Source: Streptomyces sp. HUAS 15-9
GTDB taxonomy: Bacteria > Actinomycetota > Actinomycetes > Streptomycetales > Streptomycetaceae
NCBI RefSeq assembly: GCF_025642155.1
Contig: NZ_CP106798.1
Span: forward strand, 8,804,001-8,868,000
Length of the DNA: 64,000 bases
Reading direction: 5' to 3'
The notes beneath the pieces were generated by a model. The model was given only the letters and a program-made list of their open reading frames with translations. It was not told where the DNA came from and did not search any database. Shown one piece after another: positions 43,746-52,730 of this stretch (the first letter of the stretch is position 1; every line of letters starts with the position of its first letter). The position numbers and the translations under genes are program-made.

Positions 43746-43770
43746 AGCTACTTCCCAAAGGGAAGTAGCT
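43746..43770. promoter_or_regulatory. perfect palindrome, probable HxlR operator
   Basis: AGCTACTTCCC, AAA, GGGAAGTAGCT: two 11-base arms without mismatch around a 3-base centre, between the divergent quinone oxidoreductase and HxlR genes. A partial copy (ACGTAGCTCC, AGG, GAGGTAGT) lies about 40 bases to the left (43713-43733), so binding may be cooperative. Confidence 0.75.
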
Positions 43771-43802
43771 TCTCGGTGCCGACAATGAGGGAGGGCCTGA
43801 CC

Positions 43803-44165
43803 ATGGTGACTCCGTGCACCTCCGAACGGCACGACCACCATGACATCTATGCGGCCCAGTGCCCGTGTCGCGAGGTGCTGGATCTGCTGGCCAACAAGTG
43901 GTCGGCACTCGCCATCGGTGCAATGGAGGAAGGGCCAAAACGCTTCGGGGCGCTGCTGCGGCGCCTGGAGGGTGTCAGCCCGAAGGTGCTCACCTCGACG
44001 CTGCGCCGCCTGGAGAAGAAGGGATTCGTGAACCGCACGATCTACCCTGCGGTCCCGCTGCACGTGGAGTACGCGCTCACCGACCTGGGCCGCAGCGTGG
44101 CCCGGCCGCTGGCACAGCTGCGGCTGTGGGTGGAGGACCACATCGACGAGATCGACCAGGCGTGA
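43803..44165 (+). CDS. HxlR-family regulator
   Basis: 120 residues; ATG at 43803 has GAGGGAGG nine bases upstream (in-frame starts at 43776 and 43785 lack one). Winged helix of the HxlR type: CREVLDLLANKWSALAIGAM, RFGALLRRLEGVSPKVLTST, LRRLEKKGFVNRTIYPAVPL, HVEYALTDLGRSV. A CPC motif (AAQCPCREV) near the N-terminus could sense thiol-reactive compounds, as in HypR/QorR-like proteins. It most likely represses the divergent quinone oxidoreductase gene through the palindrome. Confidence 0.92.
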   Translation: MVTPCTSERHDHHDIYAAQCPCREVLDLLANKWSALAIGAMEEGPKRFGALLRRLEGVSPKVLTSTLRRLEKKGFVNRTIYPAVPLHVEYALTDLGRSVARPLAQLRLWVEDHIDEIDQA

Positions 44166-44799
44166 CGCCGACGGACCGGTCACCGTACCTGGCCTGCCCA
44201 CCCCGACCAGGTCCGCGCCGCAGCCTGCCGCCTGCCGCGGAGGACTTGCACGCCGATGCCCGCGTGAGCCCGGGACCAAGGCGAGCCGGAATCGTCCTGC
44301 GGGGTGGGCGGCGTAGCGGGCAGCGTGAATGGCGTGGACGGCAGCCAAGGAGTGCCCGATGCCTCCAGCCGGCGAGTCCCTGACCGCGCCGGACGCGACG
44401 TCAACGCATGTGAGCCGCTTGCCGGCCATGCACCCCACCGGCGACCACCGGCGGCGAGAGGAGGATGCGCGCGGCGGCGTACGGCCGCCCGGCCGGCACC
44501 GTTCTCGTGCGGTCCGGATGCCACCGGCCACTTGGAGCCGCCCCACGATTCCGTCGTCCTCACCCACGTCCTCGACGCTGTGGACCTGGCACACCCGCGC
44601 GCCGTGCAGTGCCGGACCGCCCTCGCGCTGACCGATCCCGTCGGTCTGGCCGACTGACCGGCCGGCCCCGCGGGCTCCGGCTCATCCCCCCGCCTGCACA
44701 GGTCACGGCCCCGTTCCCCCCGGCCGTGACGCGACGTCACACCTCGAACGGCCGCGCCCAGGGCGTGCCGTGAGCCGGCGAGGGCGAGGGCGCCACCAT
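44166..44799. other. no confident gene
   Basis: Overlapping frames on both strands, none with RBS plus family. A plus-strand stretch near 44505-44657 (HDSVVLTHVLDAVDLAHPRA) may be the tail of a lost gene. Confidence 0.35.
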
Positions 44800-44935
44800 G
44801 CCCCAGTTCGGAGTCGGTCAACACGGGTGGTCTGCCCATCCATCGCGGTCCTCCCAGCTCGTCGTCGATCTTCACGTACAGTGCGGTAGAGGGTGTTCAG
44901 GTCTTGCGTCACAACATGATCTTGAACACCCTCTG
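44800..44935 (-). pseudogene. IS982-like transposase, 5' fragment
   Basis: Minus-strand pieces TQDLNTL and, in another frame, KIDDELGGPRWMGRPPVLTD followed by SELG match the opening of IS982-type transposases (DLxTLLTALYVKIDDxL..RPPxLTDSELxCLAVAQ). A few bases are missing between the two parts and the rest of the gene is absent. Confidence 0.5.
44888..44934. repeat. 12-bp inverted repeat
   Basis: AGAGGGTGTTCA (44888-44899) and TGAACACCCTCT (44923-44934), perfect, 23 bases apart, at the 5' end of the IS982-like fragment. May be the element's end folding back on the start of its gene. Confidence 0.6.
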
Positions 44936-45207
44936 TTCATGCCTGACCGTCAGCCCAGGACATAGGACTTACTCGTCTAGCCCCAGATATCCCTGCGGGG
45001 ACGCCCGTTCCGGGCTGAAAATTGGGGTGGTTGCCCGCTGACGCCGGAGCTCTATGGTCGTCGAGGCCGTCGTCTAGCCGGGCGCTGGGGACCGCGCACC
45101 GGGAGCTTCAGTGTTGCCTCGAGCACGCGGATTAGAGTCCGCATGTCCCATGCGGTTCCTGCGGGCAGCCGCCTGCCGTTCACCCCCAGGAGCAGGGGAG
45201 GCGCCGG
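44936..45207 (+). ncRNA. possible IS110 non-coding end (bridge-RNA region)
   Basis: 272 bases without a credible gene directly precede the IS110 transposase. In IS110-group elements this left non-coding end is known to encode the structured bridge RNA that pairs with target and donor DNA. The stretch is rich in short complementary pieces (for example CCCCAGATATCC, GGGGACGCCCGTTCCGGGC and CATGTCCCATG), as expected for a folded RNA. The boundaries and the RNA itself are inferred from position only. Confidence 0.3.
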
Positions 45208-46478
45208 GTGCTGCAGGAGACTGAGGACCGCGAGGAGATCATCGAACGGGTCGCTGCACTGGATATCGGCAAGGCCCACCTGGTGTGCTGCGCCCGCATC
45301 CCCCACGAGGGGCGTCCAGGGCGGCGGATGCAGGAAGTGCAGACGTACCCGACGATGACGCGTTCGCTGCTGAGTATGGCCGATCACCTCAGGTGCCTGG
45401 GGGTGACCCGGGTGGTCATGGAGGCCACCAGCGACTACTGGAAGCCCGCCTTCTACGTACTGGAGGCGGCCGGGTTCGAGACCTGGCTGGTCAACGCCCG
45501 CGATGTGAAACACCTGCTGGGGCGGCCCAAGACCGACAAGCTGGACGCGGTGTGGCTGTGCAAGGTCGCCGAACGCCAGATGATCCGGCCCAGCTTCGTG
45601 CCCCACCCGAGATCCGCCGACTACGCGATGTCACTCGTTACCGGACTGACCTGGTCGGGGTGCGCGGGGCGGAGAAGAACAGGGCGGAGAAGCTGCTGGA
45701 GGACGCCCAGATCAAGCTCAGCGTGGTCTACTCCGACATCTTCGGAGTCTCCGGACGGGCCATGATGGCCGCCCTGCTCGCCGGGGAACGCGACCCGAGG
45801 ACGCTGGCCCAGCTGGCCCGCACCCGGATGCGCGGCAAGACCGCGGCCCTGGAGGAGGCGTTCACCGGGTACTTCACCGACCATCACGCGTTCTTGCTGG
45901 TCAAGATGCTGGAGCGGATCGACGCCATCGACGCCGACATCGCCGAACTCGACACGAAGATCGAGGAGATGATCGCCCCTTTCGTCCAGGCCCTCCAACG
46001 ACTGGATGAGGTCCCCGGCATCGACCCGACCGCGGCCGCCGTCATCCTCGCGGAGATCGGGTTGGACATGAGCCGGTTCCCCACCGTCGGCCACCTGGCC
46101 TCCTGGGCCAAATTCGCTCCGGGCGTGAAGGAATCGGCTGGCAAGAACAAGGGCCGTGGCGCCACCGGCCACGGCAACCGCTACCTCGCCAGAGAGCTTG
46201 GCGAGTCCGCTGTCGGAGCCGCCCGCCCTGACACCTTCCTTGGCGAGCGCTACCGCAGGATCGCCCGCCACCGCGGCAAGAAGAAGGTCATCGTCGCAGT
46301 CGGCCGCTCCATCCTGGTGATCGTCTGGCACCTGCTCAACGACCCCGAAGTCCGATTTGAGGACCTCGGCTCCGACTTCTACACCCGCCGCATCGATCCC
46401 GAACGCCGCCAACGCAGCCACGTCCACCAGCTCGAAGCACTCGGCTACAAGGTCAGCCTCGAACCCGCCGCAGCCTGA
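45208..46478 (+). pseudogene. IS110-family transposase with a one-base frameshift
   Basis: GTG at 45208 after GGGGAGG. The DEDD domain opens with VAALDIGKAHLVCCARI, RVVMEATSDYWKPAFYVLEA and LLGRPKTDKLDAVWLCKVAE. Near 45601-45604 one C is missing in CCCC; in the next frame it continues PPEIRRLRDVTRYRTDLVGV through the coiled coil to the Tnp_20 domain (VPGIDPTAAAVILAEIGLDM, FPTVGHLASWAKFAPGVKES, AGKNKGRGATGHGNRYL) with the catalytic serine region, ending EALGYKVSLEPAAA at 46478. Total ~423 residues, full length. One base decides between an active and a dead element. Confidence 0.85.
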
Positions 46479-46569
46479 GCCCACACGACCGACACCCGAC
46501 CTCGCCACCGCTCGGCCGGGCGCTGCCGCCTGCCCACTGACGCGTCGATTTTCGGATTAGCATCCCGGC

Positions 46570-47502
46570 ATGGGATTTCTTTCGAGTGGCCGCAAAAGGT
46601 CGCGCCTCGCTCCGGAACTGGACGACCAGGACCTGGGCCAACTTCTGAAGTCGCTGCTGGCGAACACGGACCTGTGCGCGGCACAGATCTCCGGACTGCT
46701 GGGGGAGGACCGGGACGACTGGGACCTGCGGACCCACCGCCTGGGCGTACTGGCGGACCACTTGAACGAAACGCATGTGCCACGCAGCTGGGCCGCCCGG
46801 GAGCCGGACAACGCCGACGCACTCGCGCTGCACGCCTGGGCCCGAGTGGCGCGGGCCCGCCACGAGGGAGCCCTCGAGAACGCGACCGGGGTCGCCGACG
46901 ACTGCCTGCGAGCCGCGGAGATCGCCCCGCAGGACCCCACCCCCTGGGTGGTCCTCCTGAAGCTCGCCCGTCTGGAACACTGGACGCAACCGCAGGTCTT
47001 CGGAGTCTGGAACGAAGTGCTCGCACGCGACCGCTGGAACCGCGAGGCCTACCTGAGCATGCTGGGGTACCTGAGCCCCGAGGAAGGCGGATCACGCCTC
47101 CAGATCCTGGAGTTCTTGGACTCCCTGATGCTGCGGATGCCCGCGAACGTCCCCTGCGCGGCCACGGAACTCACCGCCCATGTCGGCCAGTACCTCGCCA
47201 TCGTCGGCCGGGGCGGAGTCGAAGCGCTGTTGGCGCGTAATCACTGGTCGCACGTCACGGCCAAGCAGGCCCTCGACCGTGTGGCCCACACCTGGGTCCA
47301 GCCCGGCTTCCTCCGCCACGCCCGGTTGCTGGCCGACCTCAACACCCTGGCCTACGCGCTGATGGCCGCCGACCGGCGCCGGGAGGCCGCACCGGTCTTC
47401 GAGGCGCTGGGCGGCGTGGTCACCCAGTGGCCCTGGCAGGCCGGAGGAGACCCCCTGACCGAGTTCGATCGGGCCCGGCGCAGAGCCGAGACCGCCCCGT
47501 GA
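46570..47502 (+). CDS. alpha-helical hypothetical protein (TPR-like)
   Basis: 310 residues, soluble, almost wholly helical with repeats of a TPR-like kind: NADALALHAWARVARARHEG, DCLRAAEIAPQDPTPWVVLL, RDRWNREAYLSMLGYLSPEE, LNTLAYALMAADRRREAAPV. No enzyme motif, signal peptide or membrane helix. I have seen such proteins annotated as hypothetical in Streptomyces. ATG at 46570; no strong RBS. It starts ~90 bases after the IS110 gene, so its promoter region may have been altered by the element. Confidence 0.7.
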   Translation: MGFLSSGRKRSRLAPELDDQDLGQLLKSLLANTDLCAAQISGLLGEDRDDWDLRTHRLGVLADHLNETHVPRSWAAREPDNADALALHAWARVARARHEGALENATGVADDCLRAAEIAPQDPTPWVVLLKLARLEHWTQPQVFGVWNEVLARDRWNREAYLSMLGYLSPEEGGSRLQILEFLDSLMLRMPANVPCAATELTAHVGQYLAIVGRGGVEALLARNHWSHVTAKQALDRVAHTWVQPGFLRHARLLADLNTLAYALMAADRRREAAPVFEALGGVVTQWPWQAGGDPLTEFDRARRRAETAP

Positions 47503-47767
47503 CGCCCGGGGGCCCGTACGTCAAGGACCGCTCGGCGAATCCCAGCGGAACGGACAAGACCGCCTCGATCGGGCCCAAGGCGCTGTGCGGCGTGCGGCGT
47601 AACCAGTCGTTCGGCATCTGAGCGCCCGTGGGCGGCCAACGGCCAGGAGGAATATGCGAGGGTCATGCCGGTCTCTTGGCTGGCTTCGTCGGTGTAGCGC
47701 GAGAGCGGTTGATGCCGAGTTCGGGCAACAGATGTTGATCAAGCGGGTCCAGAATGTGGTCGAGTTC
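47503..47767. other. no confident gene
   Basis: No intact gene. A minus-strand relic near 47665-47765 (DHILDPLDQHLLPELGINRS) ends in a stop and may be the tail of a lost protein that was joined to the CBS remnant. Confidence 0.35.
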
Positions 47768-48076
47768 TGGTGACCGAGCAGGGACATCTTCGGTGTCTTG
47801 GTGAGTGACCGCGATCTGGTGGTGCGTGCCCTTGCGGAAGGCGTGGATCCCGAGCAGACGACGGTGGTCCAGGCGTGCAGCGAAGACCTGGTCACCATTG
47901 CCCCGGACGACAGTCTGGACCAGGCGGTCGCTTTGATGCGCGAGCACTCCGTCCGGCGGCTGCCGGTGGTCGAGGGTGACAGACCGGTCGGCATCGTCTC
48001 TCTGGGGGACCTGGCGATCGAGCGGGGCGAGGGCTCGGTTCTGGGGAACATCAGCGCGGCCAAGCCCAACGTGTAG
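47768..48076 (+). pseudogene. CBS-domain gene, 5'-truncated and frameshifted
   Basis: Nearly identical to the gene at 13778 from VTEQGHL onward: LVSDRDLVVRALAEGVDPEQ, TTVVQACSEDLVTIAPDDSL, RRLPVVEGDRPVGIVSLGDL, AIERGEGSVLGNISAAKPNV. The first ~38 residues are replaced by unrelated DNA, and one extra base near 47797 separates VTEQGHL from VSDRDLV. The second CBS domain is intact, and ATG at 47798 could start a ~92-residue product, but no RBS is seen. The 3' flank also matches 14198-14250, showing a duplicated block. Confidence 0.75.
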
Positions 48077-48149
48077 CCCTTCCCGCGCCGTCGGCCGCCG
48101 GGACCTCGGGATGACGCTGAAGTGGCCGCGATCGGGGACAGGACGGCCG

Positions 48150-48476
48150 GATCCGACCTACGCACCCCCATGACCGCCAGGAACACCGACGCCGCGGTCA
48201 GCAACCCGACAGCCAGACTCAGCCAGATCCGGGCCAGCCGCCCGCTCATGTGACGCGTGAAACGACGGTCGTAACGCAGTTCCGCCTCGATCTGCGCCAG
48301 GGCGACACGCTCGTACGGCGAGAGCTGCACCTTCTTCGAAGCGTCCCCGTCCTCTATCACGATCACGTCGTGCTTCGCGGCGGTGTGGTCGCTCACGCTG
48401 GTGGCGGGCTTGCGTCTGCTGCGCCGCGCGACCGGAGGCGGCGGGCGCTTCGGCCGGAGAGGACGACGCGCGTGAG
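48150..48476. pseudogene. DUF3040 gene with an internal inversion
   Basis: From 48371 down to about 48147 the minus strand encodes the front of DUF3040 (IEDGDASKKVQLSPYERVAL, AQIEAELRYDRRFTRHMSGR, LLTAASVFLAVMGVRRSDPA). From about 48372 the plus strand carries the rest in the opposite direction (CFAAVWSLTLVAGLRLLRRA). In the intact copy at 14337 the two parts are continuous. So a ~225-base segment has been flipped, and ~70 bases of 5' leader are missing. The minus-strand frame now opens with MSDHTAAKHDVIV, borrowed from antisense. Not functional as DUF3040. Confidence 0.75.
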
Positions 48477-48731
48477 GCCGGCCGATGTCTACGCTCGGGG
48501 TGTACCCGCCGCGGCTGCGGTTGAGGACTTTGCCGCCGCGTTCGCTGTCTCCGCGTGCGCAGCCGAGGTGGAGGGCCGCATGGTTCGCTGCAGCACACGC
48601 TGCCGGTCAGCGACGTCGCCCGGGCGGCTGAGGGGCTCGCCCTCGGCGGCCGTGGACGGGTAGCGGCATGGTCCTGGAGCCCGGCTGCGAACGTCTCCGA
48701 GGCGCGGTGGGCGGGACGTCCGCGCCCCCGT

Positions 48732-49772
48732 TCAGCCGACCTTGCGTCCTTGCATCGGTGCGGTGTCGGCACCCGCCCCGTGCTGCAGGCCGTCCAGGAA
48801 CTCTTGCAGTACCTCGGTCGCGGTGCATTCTGCCCGCCAGCCCAGTTGGGCATGCGCGCGTGTGCAGTCCATCAGGGGGAGGCGCAGGACCGCGTCGAAG
48901 AGGTGGGGGGATGCGGGCAGCAGGTGCAGCCCCCAGGCGGCGGCGATCGCGGATCGGGCCCCGGTGCGTGGCAGCCGCACGCGGCGGGTGCCGAGCATCT
49001 CGCCGAGCAGGTCGGCGTCGACCGGGGGGTCGGCGGCGAGGTTGAAGGCGCCCCGGGCTCGGGGTGAGCGCAGTGCGAGGAGGCAGGCCCTGGCGGCGTC
49101 GTCGGTGTGCAGGGCCTGGACCCGCAGGCCGCGGATGTCGGGCAGGAAGGGAAGCAGTTCCGGTCGTGCCAGGGGGCCCGGCAGGAAACGGCCGCCGAAG
49201 ATGCGGCGCTGCTCGCTTGCCGACTCCCGTTTGAAGAGGAAGGCCGGGCGCATGCGCACCACACGGGTCTCGGTGTGCTCGTGCTCGAAGGAGTCCAGGA
49301 CCCGTTCCAGGTAGGCCTTCTCGCGGCAGTAGGCGGCGTCCGGCCAGCCGTGTGTCGGCCAGGACTCGTCGACGGCCTGGTCCTTGTCCTTGGGCCCGGG
49401 TGAATATGCGCCGACCGACGAGGCATGTACCAGCACCGGCACCCGCGCGCGGGCCGCGGCCTCGAAGACCCGGATGCTGCCGAGGACGTTGGTCTGCCAG
49501 GTCCTCGCCGGATCGTGTGTCGGCTGGAACGCCCACGCCAGATGGATCACTGCTGTGGCGCCCTGGCACACCTCGCCCAGGTCGGCTTGTTCGGCCGCCA
49601 CGTCGACGGCGTGCCACTCGGTCTTGGCGGGCGCCCAGCCATCGGGTGTGCGCCGGGCCACGCCCCGCACCCACTCGACTTCCGGGTCCGCGGAAAGGAG
49701 GCGTACCACGCTCGTACCTACATTGCCGGTCGCCCCCGTGACCACGACTCTGCTGCCTGCTTCGCTGCTCAC
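48732..49772 (-). CDS. NAD-dependent epimerase/dehydratase (extended SDR)
   Basis: 346 residues from GTG at 49772 with GAGGAGG five bases upstream. Rossmann motif VTGATGNVGTSVVRLL, then AVIHLAWAFQPTHDPARTWQ, HASSVGAYSPGP (catalytic Ser) and a Tyr/Lys pair in DAAYCREKAYLERVL: the extended-SDR fold of nucleotide-sugar epimerases and related reductases. RVVRMRPAFLFKRE and ADPPVDADLLGEMLGTRRVR complete it. Single gene, no sugar-pathway neighbours, so substrate unknown. Confidence 0.92.
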   Translation of the reverse strand: MSSEAGSRVVVTGATGNVGTSVVRLLSADPEVEWVRGVARRTPDGWAPAKTEWHAVDVAAEQADLGEVCQGATAVIHLAWAFQPTHDPARTWQTNVLGSIRVFEAAARARVPVLVHASSVGAYSPGPKDKDQAVDESWPTHGWPDAAYCREKAYLERVLDSFEHEHTETRVVRMRPAFLFKRESASEQRRIFGGRFLPGPLARPELLPFLPDIRGLRVQALHTDDAARACLLALRSPRARGAFNLAADPPVDADLLGEMLGTRRVRLPRTGARSAIAAAWGLHLLPASPHLFDAVLRLPLMDCTRAHAQLGWRAECTATEVLQEFLDGLQHGAGADTAPMQGRKVG

Positions 49773-50046
49773 CTTCGCCTCCTCTTCGCGGCGGCTGTGG
49801 CCGGACGGCCGAGTACCCGGTCACCGGGGGCGGCACACGGCGACGAGCGAAGGGGAAGGGGAGTGTCCGCACGGCCGGGCAGCCGACGGGCTGAGCCCCG
49901 GGTCGCGGCAGGTCGGAGGACCACTGGCGGGCGGTGTTGCAGTCTGGCATGCGGCGAGACCACATGGCCCCGCCGTTCCGCCTACCGGCTGTTTCTGTGC
50001 GCCCGGCCCGGGTGCGGGGCGGCTTCCCATCGGTGAGGCTGGTGCC

Positions 50047-50259
50047 ATGTCCGAGCACCGCGTGATTGTCTACCCGCCGTCTGAAGCCGGTGGCCGCAGG
50101 GTGGGCATCGACGACCGCGTCCTCGGCGTGGCCTACAGCCTCCATGACCTGACCGTGTTCCTGCAGAACGCCGGCCTGACCGGCTGGGACGAACTGGACG
50201 TCCTCGAGTCGGATCTCATCGAGTGGCATGAAGGCGGCCCAGAAGTGTGGACCCCCTGA
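50047..50259 (+). CDS. small conserved protein
   Basis: 70 residues: MSEHRVIVYPPSEAGGRRVG, IDDRVLGVAYSLHDLTVFLQ, NAGLTGWDELDVLESDLIEW and HEGGPEVWTP. Soluble, mixed alpha/beta, ends in a Trp-rich tail. A paralogue with the same layout and a one-base lesion is at 15156-15376. The pair's conserved core is GG(R/K)+V, then LG(V/T)AYSxHDLxVFLxxAG. No function is known; found next to stress-type genes in both places. Confidence 0.65.
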   Translation: MSEHRVIVYPPSEAGGRRVGIDDRVLGVAYSLHDLTVFLQNAGLTGWDELDVLESDLIEWHEGGPEVWTP

Positions 50260-50367
50260 CCGCGCGGGCACTGAATCTCGGCCGGGATGAGTCTGGCCGA
50301 GGGCTCGGATGAAGAAACGCCGACTGCCCCGGGGTGATGGCGGAAGCACCGGGTACTCGCCCGCCGT

Positions 50368-50580
50368 GCGAAGACATCAAAGACATCTGAGCGTGACCCG
50401 TCTGAGGAGGCTGCTTCGTTCACAGCCGACGAGGCGTTGAAGGAGTTTGAGGAGCAGGGCCGGAAGGACGATACCGACACGAGTACGCCCTCCAGTCGGG
50501 GCTCCGGCGACCCGATCACCCCAAGCCCTCGGGTCAACGAGAAGACCGCGCAGGGATGGCCGTCCGCGCCTGGGGAATGA
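50368..50580 (+). pseudogene. possible small acidic protein without a start codon
   Basis: An open frame with protein-like, acidic text (AKTSKTSERDPSEEAASFTA, DEALKEFEEQGRKDDTDTST, VNEKTAQGWPSAPGE) ends at 50580. No ATG, GTG or TTG with an RBS exists in frame; a GTGATG just upstream (50327-50332) is out of frame, so a lost base could explain it. The front part resembles the opening of small streptomycete proteins beginning KTxxTxEExAxFTxxE. Low confidence. Confidence 0.3.
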
Positions 50581-50698
50581 GGCGGGGACGGACCTCCCTG
50601 TCCCTCGAAGGAACAGGCGTCGCCTCGGGTACCCGGCGCCGCGCAGAGGCGGAAGGCCGGCAGGCCGCCAGTATCGACCGCCAGTAAGGAGGAACAGG

Positions 50699-51175
50699 AT
50701 GAGCACGGTCAGGGAAGCAGTGGATGTCGAGGTTCCGCTTCACACGGCCTACAACCAGTGGACCCAGTTCGAGGAGTTTCCGTACTTCATGGAGGGCGTC
50801 GAGGAGGTCAGGCAGCTCGACGACCGGCACAACCACTGGACCACCAAGATCGGCGGGGTGCGGCGCGAGTTCGACACGGAGATCGTCGACCAGTTGCCGG
50901 ACGACCGGATCACCTGGCGGGCCATCGGCGGAGACACGCAGCAGCGGGGATCGGTCCGTTTCGAGCGCCTGGACGACACGCACACCCGGGTGGAGCTCAT
51001 GATGGACGTCGAGCCCACAGGCGTCGCCGAGAAGGGCGCGGACATGCTGGGTGTGATCGACCGGCGGGTCAAGGGAGACCTGCGCCGTTTCAAGGACTAC
51101 ATCGAACACCGCGGCGGCGAGACCGGTGCCTGGCGCGGCCGCATCCGGCCCGAGGACCCCGGCTCGCCCCTCTGA
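50699..51175 (+). CDS. SRPBCC (cyclase/dehydrase-like) protein
   Basis: 158 residues, ATG at 50699 with AAGGAGG nearby. A helix-grip START/SRPBCC fold: VREAVDVEVPLHTAYNQWTQ, FEEFPYFMEGVEEVRQLDDR, WRAIGGDTQQRGSVRFERLD, HTRVELMMDVEPTGVAEKGA. This stress-linked polyketide-cyclase-like group is common in Streptomyces next to hemerythrin, CBS and PRC-barrel genes, as here. It probably binds a hydrophobic ligand; no catalytic residues are assigned. Confidence 0.85.
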   Translation: MSTVREAVDVEVPLHTAYNQWTQFEEFPYFMEGVEEVRQLDDRHNHWTTKIGGVRREFDTEIVDQLPDDRITWRAIGGDTQQRGSVRFERLDDTHTRVELMMDVEPTGVAEKGADMLGVIDRRVKGDLRRFKDYIEHRGGETGAWRGRIRPEDPGSPL

Positions 51176-51257
51176 CGCCTGCACGCCCGGCGCCCACGAG
51201 TGGCGAGACAGGACCAGGCAACGACCGTACGCGTCCACTGTCCTCGATCGGCCGCGA

Positions 51258-52730
51258 TCAGCCCTCCGCGACCACCCGTACGGTGTTCAGTTGCTGGTCG
51301 GCGGCGTCGGGCAGGAACATGCCCGCCGTGACTCCCGTGGTCAGGTATTCCAGCACCGGCTCGGTCAGGCGCTCGCCGGGCAGGACGACGGGGATCCCGG
51401 GCGGGTACGGGGTGATCATCTCGGCGGCGATCCGGCCGCAGGCCTCGGTGACGGGAACTTCGGCGTGCGGCGCGAAGTAGGCGTCGCGGGGCAGCCGGAC
51501 CTGGTTCATCCGCAGATCGGCGGGGGAGGGAACAACGACCTGCGGGGCATGACTCAGGTCGGTGGAACGGTCGGCCAGCTCGTGCAGGGCGGTGAGGAGA
51601 CGAGCCGTGGTCTGCTCGTCGTCGGCGTGGGTGAGCTGGGCGCTGATGCGCCGGTGATCGAAGAGGTGGGCATCGATGTGATGGTGCTCGCGCAGCCAGT
51701 CGGCGGCCCGGTAGCCGGTGGTGCCCAGTTCGCGGATGTCCATGACGACCGGGAGGGGATCGAAGCCGGCGGCGAGGTCGGGACCGCAGAAGTCCGCCGC
51801 GTCGTTGACGTGGAAGCCGTCGATGGCCTCGATGGCGGTGCGGGTGCGTGCGGCCAGTTCCAGAGCCCGCCCGATGAGCTCGCGGCCGTGCTGGACCATC
51901 TGCCGGCGCCAGGCGTCGATGCCCGCGTAGAGCAGGACGTTCGGGCTGGTCGTGCCGAGCAGGTCGGCGCGTGAGGCCAGTTCGGCGGGATCGATGAGGT
52001 CACCCTGGAGGTGGAACACCGAGCCCTGCTCCAGGCCGCTGCCCATCTTGTGGATGCTGGTCACGCAGATGTCGGCGCCCGCGTCCATGGCCCACGACGG
52101 CAGCTCGTCATGGAAGGGCAGATGCGCTCCCCACGCCTCGTCCACGATGAGCGGCTTGCCGCGGCGGTGACACACATCCGCGATGCCCGCGAGGTCGGCC
52201 GCCGATCCGTAGGGGGTGGGGCTGGTGACCAGGACCCCGTCGGCATCGGGGTGCTCGGAGTACACCTTGTCGTAGGCGGCCGCCGACGGAGGATGGGCGA
52301 TGTGCCGCACAGCGTCCCACTGCGGCTCCACCCACACCGGCTCGACGCCGGAGAGGATGAGCCCGGCGACGACCGACTTGTGTGCGTCGCGTCCGACGAC
52401 GAGCCGGTGGCCGGGGCAGGTCACCGCCAGCATGGCGGCCTTGACCGACAGGGAACTGCCGCAGGTCGAGAAGAACGTGTGGTCGGCGTGCACCGCGTCG
52501 GCCATCAGTTCCTCGGCCCGCTCAAGTACGCGGCCCCGGGTGAGCCGGTCGTCCAGCCCGCCGTTGGCCAGGACGTCGCCGAAGAAGACGGCATCCCCCA
52601 GCACCGCCCGTGCCCGGGGGTCCGCGCCACGTGCCTGCTTGTGACCGGGTGGCGTAAATCCCAGCTCGTCGGCGTCGTGATACCGGGCGAGTGCGTCGAG
52701 GACGGGCGCTTCATCGTGGTTCAGACCCAT
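51258..52730 (-). CDS. PLP-dependent Orn/Lys/Arg decarboxylase-family protein
   Basis: 490 residues. Fold-I decarboxylase (group III-like) with FFSTCGSSLSVKAAMLAVTC, VTSPTPYGSAADLAGIADVC, the cofactor aspartate in LIVDEAWGAHLPFH and the Schiff-base Lys228 in TSIHKMGSGLEQ. The C-terminal AEMITPYPPGIPVVLPGERL box is diagnostic. It removes CO2 from a basic amino acid to give a polyamine precursor; which amino acid is not clear. ATG at 52730 (MGLNHDEAPVLDALARYHD) chosen by family start; the RBS is weak. Convergent with the SRPBCC gene. Confidence 0.92.
   Translation of the reverse strand: MGLNHDEAPVLDALARYHDADELGFTPPGHKQARGADPRARAVLGDAVFFGDVLANGGLDDRLTRGRVLERAEELMADAVHADHTFFSTCGSSLSVKAAMLAVTCPGHRLVVGRDAHKSVVAGLILSGVEPVWVEPQWDAVRHIAHPPSAAAYDKVYSEHPDADGVLVTSPTPYGSAADLAGIADVCHRRGKPLIVDEAWGAHLPFHDELPSWAMDAGADICVTSIHKMGSGLEQGSVFHLQGDLIDPAELASRADLLGTTSPNVLLYAGIDAWRRQMVQHGRELIGRALELAARTRTAIEAIDGFHVNDAADFCGPDLAAGFDPLPVVMDIRELGTTGYRAADWLREHHHIDAHLFDHRRISAQLTHADDEQTTARLLTALHELADRSTDLSHAPQVVVPSPADLRMNQVRLPRDAYFAPHAEVPVTEACGRIAAEMITPYPPGIPVVLPGERLTEPVLEYLTTGVTAGMFLPDAADQQLNTVRVVAEG

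Noticed and set aside
48607..50349. 580-codon minus-strand open frame
   Set aside because: Arg/Pro/Gly-rich shadow of the epimerase gene; no motif.
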